A stretch of DNA of 9,072 bases from Pseudomonadota bacterium (GTDB taxonomy: Bacteria; Desulfobacterota; DSM-4660; Desulfatiglandales; B25-G16), in the NCBI GenBank assembly GCA_015223015.1, contig JADFWK010000066.1:1-9072 (forward strand), in the 5' to 3' direction. Position 1 is the first letter of the stretch. Each line of letters opens with the position of its first letter. Made by a program: the position numbers and the translations under genes. Below, piece after piece: positions 5,269 through 9,072 of this stretch. The notes beneath the pieces were generated by a model that worked only from the letters and a program-made list of their open reading frames with translations, was not told the origin of the DNA and made no database searches.

Positions 5269-6762
5269 ATGGAGACAATTGAATCCATAAGACCACTTTT
5301 GGCTGTTCTGGTGACCCTGATAGGGGCCCTCCTCATAGTCTTTACAGGGGAGAGGCACAGAAACTTGAGGGAATTCTGGACTATTCTGGTTTCAGTCCTC
5401 AAGTTTGTTATTGTTATTTCCATGGTTCCCTTTGTTTTAGAGGGACGTGTATTAGAATATACCATTATCACACTTACGCAAGGGGTCTCCTTGCAGTTCA
5501 GGGTGGACCAGTTTGGTCTGTTTTTTGGTGTTCTTGCATCTGCCTTATGGATCGCCACCTCGATCTATTCCATAGGCTATGTCAGGGGGTTGAATGAGCA
5601 TGCCCAGACAAGATACTTTTTTAACTTTGCTCTCTGCCTTTCTGCAACCATGGGTATCGCCTTTGCAGGCAATCTGTTAACCCTTTTTATATTCTATGAG
5701 ATCCTGACAGTATCTACGTATCCCTTGGTTGCCCATAAGGAGACTGAAGATGCGATCATGGGTGGCAGGAAATATCTTGCATACACCCTTATAGCAGGTG
5801 TGGTGATATTATTTGCCATAATCTTCATCTATACGCTTACAGGGACCCTCGACTTCAAACCTGGTGGTTTTCTTTTGGGTCGTGGTCAATCGACTACACT
5901 CATATTTTTGTTCGCTCTTCTTATATTAGGTTTTGGTGTCAAGGCTGCGCTTATGCCTATGCATGAATGGTTGCCCACCGCGATGGTAGCCCCAACTCCT
6001 GTAAGCGCCCTCCTCCACGCTGTGGCCGTGGTCAAGGCAGGTGTCTTTGGTTGCTTAAGGATTATTCTCTATGTTTTTGGCCCTGAACTTCTGCATAACC
6101 TTGATCTGTGGCTTATATTGGCCTACTTTGCCGCATTCACCGTTATTGTCTCCGGTATGTATGCACTGGCCCAGGATAATCTTAAGAGAAGACTTGCGTT
6201 TTCTACCATAAATAATCTTGCCATAATCGTTATGGGGGCTGCCTTACTGACTCCAGGCGCTATAACCGGGAGCATATTTCATATGGGCAGCCATGGTTTT
6301 ATGAAGATAACCCTCTTTTTTGTTGCCGGGGCTATCTATGTTAAGACTCATAAAGAGAATATCAGTGAACTAGATGGGCTTGGCAGGCAGATGCCCCTGA
6401 CTATGGGTGCCTTTACTATTGGGGCTATGGGAGTCGCAGGAACCCCACCTATTTGCGGATTTATCAGCAAATGGTATCTGGCCATGGGTTGTCTTGAGGC
6501 CAAGCAGGTTATCTTTCTTTTGGTTTTGCTCATAAGTGCCCTGATGGATGTAGCCTACTTTTTTCCCATAATCTATAATTCATTCTTCAAGATTCCCAAA
6601 GAGGCTATCAACCCACATCTTGATGAGGCCCCGGCAATGATGGTGGTTCCCCTGGTGATAACGGCAGTTATTTCACTCATATTGGGAATATTTCCCAACG
6701 CCTTTTTTCATTTCTTTAACCTAGCCTCTACGGCAGCTGCGAAGATACTCGGAGGGATGTAA
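5269..6762 (+). CDS. Second MrpD/NuoM-type antiporter subunit (paralogue 2)
   Basis: A 497-aa member of the NuoL/M/N antiporter family with about 14 helices. It carries a full set of expected channel residues: E144 (TM5, FYEILT), K225 (TM7, GVKAALMPMHEWLPTAM), H250 and K256 (TM8, LLHAVAVVKAG), H342 and K346 (TM11, GSHGFMKITLF) and K401 (TM12, GFISKWY). The MHEWLPTAMVAPTPVSALLHA stretch is closer to NuoM/NuoL style than to the first paralogue. It may therefore stand in for the missing NuoL-like N-terminal half of MrpA; that is inference. ATG 5269 has only a weak upstream GGA (5258-5260). The next gene starts directly after its stop, and GGAGGG near its end serves as that gene's SD, so co-translation downstream is clear. 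Confidence 0.93.
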   Translation: METIESIRPLLAVLVTLIGALLIVFTGERHRNLREFWTILVSVLKFVIVISMVPFVLEGRVLEYTIITLTQGVSLQFRVDQFGLFFGVLASALWIATSIYSIGYVRGLNEHAQTRYFFNFALCLSATMGIAFAGNLLTLFIFYEILTVSTYPLVAHKETEDAIMGGRKYLAYTLIAGVVILFAIIFIYTLTGTLDFKPGGFLLGRGQSTTLIFLFALLILGFGVKAALMPMHEWLPTAMVAPTPVSALLHAVAVVKAGVFGCLRIILYVFGPELLHNLDLWLILAYFAAFTVIVSGMYALAQDNLKRRLAFSTINNLAIIVMGAALLTPGAITGSIFHMGSHGFMKITLFFVAGAIYVKTHKENISELDGLGRQMPLTMGAFTIGAMGVAGTPPICGFISKWYLAMGCLEAKQVIFLLVLLISALMDVAYFFPIIYNSFFKIPKEAINPHLDEAPAMMVVPLVITAVISLILGIFPNAFFHFFNLASTAAAKILGGM

Positions 6763-6978
6763 ATGGCAAAGACATTGAAATATATATTCCTTATTTGTGC
6801 TGGCCTGAGTATCTTGCTTGGACTGTTTTTTCGACCTGAACATCCGCACTTTTGGTGGGAAAAGATTCCGGCATTTGATGCAATTTTTGGATTCCTAGGA
6901 TGTATCCTCATTGTGGTCGGGTCTAAGGCTCTTGGTCATCATTGGCTCCAGAAGGATGAGGACTATTATAGTGATTGA
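6763..6978 (+). CDS. Small two-helix membrane protein in the antiporter operon, function unknown
   Basis: A 71-aa protein with two predicted membrane segments (about 6-22 and 38-55). They are joined by a polar, aromatic loop (FRPEHPHFWWEKIPAFD, 23-39), and a charged tail with HHWLQKDEDYYSD follows the second. It has no recognisable Mrp letter assignment. The dense aromatic and charged conservation-type pattern suggests a real accessory subunit, and I recall similar short proteins beside Mrp-like genes in anaerobic bacteria, without being able to name a family. The ATG follows the preceding stop immediately, with GGAGGG (6751-6756) at 6 nt. Its end overlaps the next gene by 8 nt (GTGATTGA). 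Sandwiched between two antiporter subunits, it likely assembles with them. Confidence 0.85.
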   Translation: MAKTLKYIFLICAGLSILLGLFFRPEHPHFWWEKIPAFDAIFGFLGCILIVVGSKALGHHWLQKDEDYYSD

Positions 6979-8821
6979 TACACAACCACCGGCATTCATA
7001 TTTATTGCAGGGGCCATTCTCCTTCCTCTTCTCCGGGAAAGAAGGCTAAGACGGGTATTTCAACTCCTAATCCCTGTGATAGCCTTCATAGACCTCCTCT
7101 ATATGCCCGAAGGTACCTATTGGATCTATAACTTTCTGGGATATGAACTCATCTTGGGCAGGGTCGACAAGCTTAGCATGTGTTTTGGATATGTGTTTGT
7201 CATTATGGCCTTTTTGGGTATGGTCTATGCCCTCCATATAAGGGATACTGGGCAGCATGTGGCCGCCTTTCTTTATATGGGGAGCACCCTGGGAGTTACC
7301 TTTGCCGGCGATATTTTTACCCTGTTTGTTTTTTGGGAAATCATGGCCATCTCCTCGGTATTCCTCATTTGGTATCAAAGAGATATAGCCGCCCTCGATG
7401 CCGGGTTCAGGTACATCATGGTTCACATATTTGGTGGTTGCTCTCTTTTAGCTGGCATTATCATATATGTGTCAAATACAGGGTCTACTCATTTTGGTTT
7501 CATAGAATATGGAGGGCTTGCCTCCCAATTCATACTCGTTGGTTTCATCATCAACGCCGCTGTACCCCCTTTTCATGCCTGGCTTTCCGATGCTTACCCA
7601 GAGGCCACCGTTACCGGGAGCGTATTCTTAACCGCCTTCACTACCAAAAGTGCCGTATATGTCCTCTTGAGGACCTTCCCCGGTCTTGAACTACTGGTCT
7701 GGCTGGGAGCCATTATGGCGATATATGGTGTGGTCTATGCGGTACTCGAAAATGATATCAGAAGACTGCTTGCCTACCATATCATCAGCCAGGTGGGATA
7801 TATGGTATGCGGGGTAGGGCTCGGAACCGAAATGGCTATGAATGGTACCACCGCCCATGCCTTTTGCCACATTTTGTATAAGGCCCTGCTTTTCATGGGC
7901 GTCGCAGCGGTAATCCAGGTAACAGGGAGAAGAAAGCTTACTGAGCTACAGGGCAGAAACCTATACAAGAAGATGCCCGTCACTCTCTCCCTTTACATGA
8001 TTGGTGCTTTTTCTATCTCAGCAGTACCACTCTTTAATGGGTTTGTAAGCAAAACCATGGTTGTTGCCGCAGCAGGTGAGCTCCATAGACCTATCATACA
8101 CCTGTTATTACACCTGGCCTCCATAGGGACATTTCTCCATACGGGTCTTAAGCTTCCCTACGGTACCTGGTTTGGCAGGGTACCTGAGGGAGAAAAGGTA
8201 GAAGAAATAGAGGCCTCAGAGCCTCCCTTGAATATGCTGATAGCCATGGGCATGGCCGCCTTTTTGTGTATCTTTACAGGTATTTATCCTAAGATCCTTT
8301 ACAATATTCTCCCGTATTCCGTGCATTATCATCCCTACACAACATTCAATGTAGTTGCGATGATGCAGCTATTGCTCCTAACGGCTGGTGCATTTTGGCT
8401 CTATATAGATAAACTTGGCGGTGAAGCAACCATCAGCGTTGACACGGATTGGTTCTATAGAAAACCAGGCATGCTTTTCCTCTGGTTCGTCGGTCATCCC
8501 TTGCAGAACCTCAGATCTGGGTTGCAGCATCTTCTTTCCAGAACGGTAGCTAGCGTTGCAAGTCTGAGCAAGAATCCCATCCTACTCCCTGAGATAGCAA
8601 CAAGATATATCCACCTGAGGATTATCAATAGGCTTTATCATATCTTCGGATTGGCTGAGGATAAAGTTGAAGAACTGAAGGAATTGGAATCCAGATATGC
8701 TGCAATAAGAAAGATAACCTATGATAAAGATGTTTACAGAAGACCTATAGGCTTTGGTGTCCTTCTAGCCATAGTCCTTCTGTTTCTTTATGGTTTGATC
8801 TACTTTTTTACATTGCGCTAG
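6971..8821 (+). CDS. Third, C-terminally extended antiporter-like subunit (MrpD/NuoL family)
   Basis: A NuoL/M/N-family membrane protein of 616 aa from GTG 6971, chosen because GAGG (6958-6961) lies 9 nt upstream and the N-terminus fits the family. ATG 6956 is an alternative adding five residues but has no properly spaced SD. Channel residues are E123 (TM5, FWEIM), K226 (TM8, FTTKSAVY), H296, H300 and K304 (TM11, HAFCHILYKALLF) and K361 (TM12, GFVSK). The normally invariant TM7 lysine is asparagine, N195 in GFIINAAVPPFHAWL. The segment SDAYPEATVTGSVFLTAFTT is typical of a known subgroup of MrpD-like proteins. Beyond the core (to about 450) come a membrane segment (461-479), a DTDWFYRKPG motif (491-500), about 90 mostly helical charged residues and a final membrane segment (594-613). 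This layout recalls the C-terminal end of NuoL. Last clear gene of the cluster. Confidence 0.92.
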   Translation: MIDTQPPAFIFIAGAILLPLLRERRLRRVFQLLIPVIAFIDLLYMPEGTYWIYNFLGYELILGRVDKLSMCFGYVFVIMAFLGMVYALHIRDTGQHVAAFLYMGSTLGVTFAGDIFTLFVFWEIMAISSVFLIWYQRDIAALDAGFRYIMVHIFGGCSLLAGIIIYVSNTGSTHFGFIEYGGLASQFILVGFIINAAVPPFHAWLSDAYPEATVTGSVFLTAFTTKSAVYVLLRTFPGLELLVWLGAIMAIYGVVYAVLENDIRRLLAYHIISQVGYMVCGVGLGTEMAMNGTTAHAFCHILYKALLFMGVAAVIQVTGRRKLTELQGRNLYKKMPVTLSLYMIGAFSISAVPLFNGFVSKTMVVAAAGELHRPIIHLLLHLASIGTFLHTGLKLPYGTWFGRVPEGEKVEEIEASEPPLNMLIAMGMAAFLCIFTGIYPKILYNILPYSVHYHPYTTFNVVAMMQLLLLTAGAFWLYIDKLGGEATISVDTDWFYRKPGMLFLWFVGHPLQNLRSGLQHLLSRTVASVASLSKNPILLPEIATRYIHLRIINRLYHIFGLAEDKVEELKELESRYAAIRKITYDKDVYRRPIGFGVLLAIVLLFLYGLIYFFTLR

Positions 8822-8867
8822 ACAGTGAAAAAGGCCACGGTTTGTTAGGGCATTCATTTTGAAGGAT

Positions 8868-8891
8868 TATACGGCACGGTCAGTGCCTATA
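8868..8891. repeat. Stem-loop downstream of the last antiporter gene
   Basis: TATAcGGCAC (8868-8877) and GTGCCTATA (8883-8891) form a 9-bp stem with one bulged base and a GGTCA loop, starting 47 nt after the stop at 8821. No T-run follows, so a Rho-independent terminator is not supported. It could mark the 3' end of the transcript or be a protein site. Confidence 0.4.
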
Positions 8892-8930
8892 GTTTAATGT
8901 CTTCGAGTTTCTATAATATAGTGAAATACC

Positions 8931-8950
8931 AGTAGCTTACTAGTTTTTTT
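8931..8950 (+). terminator. Weak terminator-like hairpin with T-run
   Basis: AGTA (8931-8934) pairs with TACT (8938-8941) across a 3-nt loop, and seven T residues follow at 8944-8950. The stem is short and AT-rich, so this is only a weak candidate for termination of the antiporter transcript. Confidence 0.2.
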
Positions 8951-8982
8951 ACCTGTTGCCTTATAGATGGAATAATGAAATA

Positions 8983-9072
8983 ATGAAAGTTGATTATTGC
9001 TTTAGCTCCTTTTTACCAATCCTTACCCTGAAGAGGGCGGAGTTTTTCGGAAGTGACTGGTGGGAGGGTGCT
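8983..9072 (+). CDS. Possible start of a next gene, truncated by window end, unrecognised
   Basis: From ATG 8983 the frame stays open for 30 codons to the window edge (MKVDYCFSSFLPILTLKRAE, then FFGSDWWEGA). Upstream lie AT-rich sequence with AATAATGAA direct repeats and only a weak GGA ribosome site (8969-8971), and the alternative ATGs nearby run into stops. The peptide is not recognised as any family. It lies about 160 nt after the last antiporter gene on the same strand. It may be a genuine partial gene or a chance open frame. Confidence 0.3.
   Translation, partial: MKVDYCFSSFLPILTLKRAEFFGSDWWEGA

Noticed and set aside
6911..6970. TTG 6911 or ATG 6956 as the start of the third antiporter gene
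   Set aside because: TTG 6911 overlaps the 71-aa gene heavily and adds a basic non-family tail. ATG 6956 has its purine run directly adjacent with no spacing. GTG 6971 has GAGG at a normal distance. ATG 6956 remains possible.
7180..7689. A 169-codon plus-strand open frame inside the third antiporter gene
   Set aside because: It is out of frame with a clear 616-aa family member. Its product is rich in Cys, His, Arg and Trp, as expected for a shadow frame, and matches nothing recognisable.
8912..8917. TATAAT as a promoter for the possible gene at 8983
   Set aside because: The -10 match is perfect, but the sequence is AT-rich and there is no recognisable -35 at proper spacing (8889-8894 reads ATAGTT).

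Overview
The window is almost entirely one plus-strand gene cluster for a multisubunit, Mrp-type cation/proton antiporter membrane module. It is bounded on the left by the 3' end of a universal stress protein (UspA-family) gene and on the right by a non-coding stretch. That stretch may contain the start of a further gene. Codon use, Shine-Dalgarno (SD) sites and dispersed palindromic intergenic repeats indicate a bacterium of moderate GC content. The split, Mbh-like subunit arrangement is familiar from anaerobes such as Desulfobacterota, but the sequence alone does not fix the lineage.

Layout: 1-360 is the Usp tail. 361-731 is non-coding and holds a mosaic of inverted and direct repeats. 732-1448 is MrpE with an unusual N-terminal helical extension. 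1449-1649 is a non-coding spacer with a large multi-arm inverted repeat. 1650-3222 is a tight run of MrpB, MrpF, MrpG, an MbhD-like and an MbhE-like protein; the last two match the C-terminal domains of MrpA as separate small proteins. 3223-3309 is a repeat-rich spacer. 3310-5177 is MrpC and MrpD (ATGA overlap). 5269-8821 holds a second MrpD/NuoM-type antiporter subunit, a 71-residue two-helix protein and a third, larger antiporter-like subunit. From 8822 to the end it is mostly non-coding, with a possible partial ORF from 8983.

Working together: B, C, E, F and G plus the MbhD/MbhE pair would form the small-subunit scaffold, and three NuoL/M/N-like subunits would supply three ion-translocating units. 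No full-length MrpA (NuoL-type N-terminal half fused to the MbhD/E part) is present. No hydrogenase, formate dehydrogenase or other redox subunit is visible, so the window does not show whether the module is a stand-alone secondary antiporter or the membrane arm of a redox-driven complex with partners outside the window.

Most worth a second look: the three antiporter paralogues have lost different channel residues (the TM7 lysine in the third, the TM11 lysine/histidine in the first). Also notable are the MrpE extension, the conserved-looking 71-aa protein, the C-terminal extension of the third antiporter subunit, and repeat elements inserted at several gene junctions.
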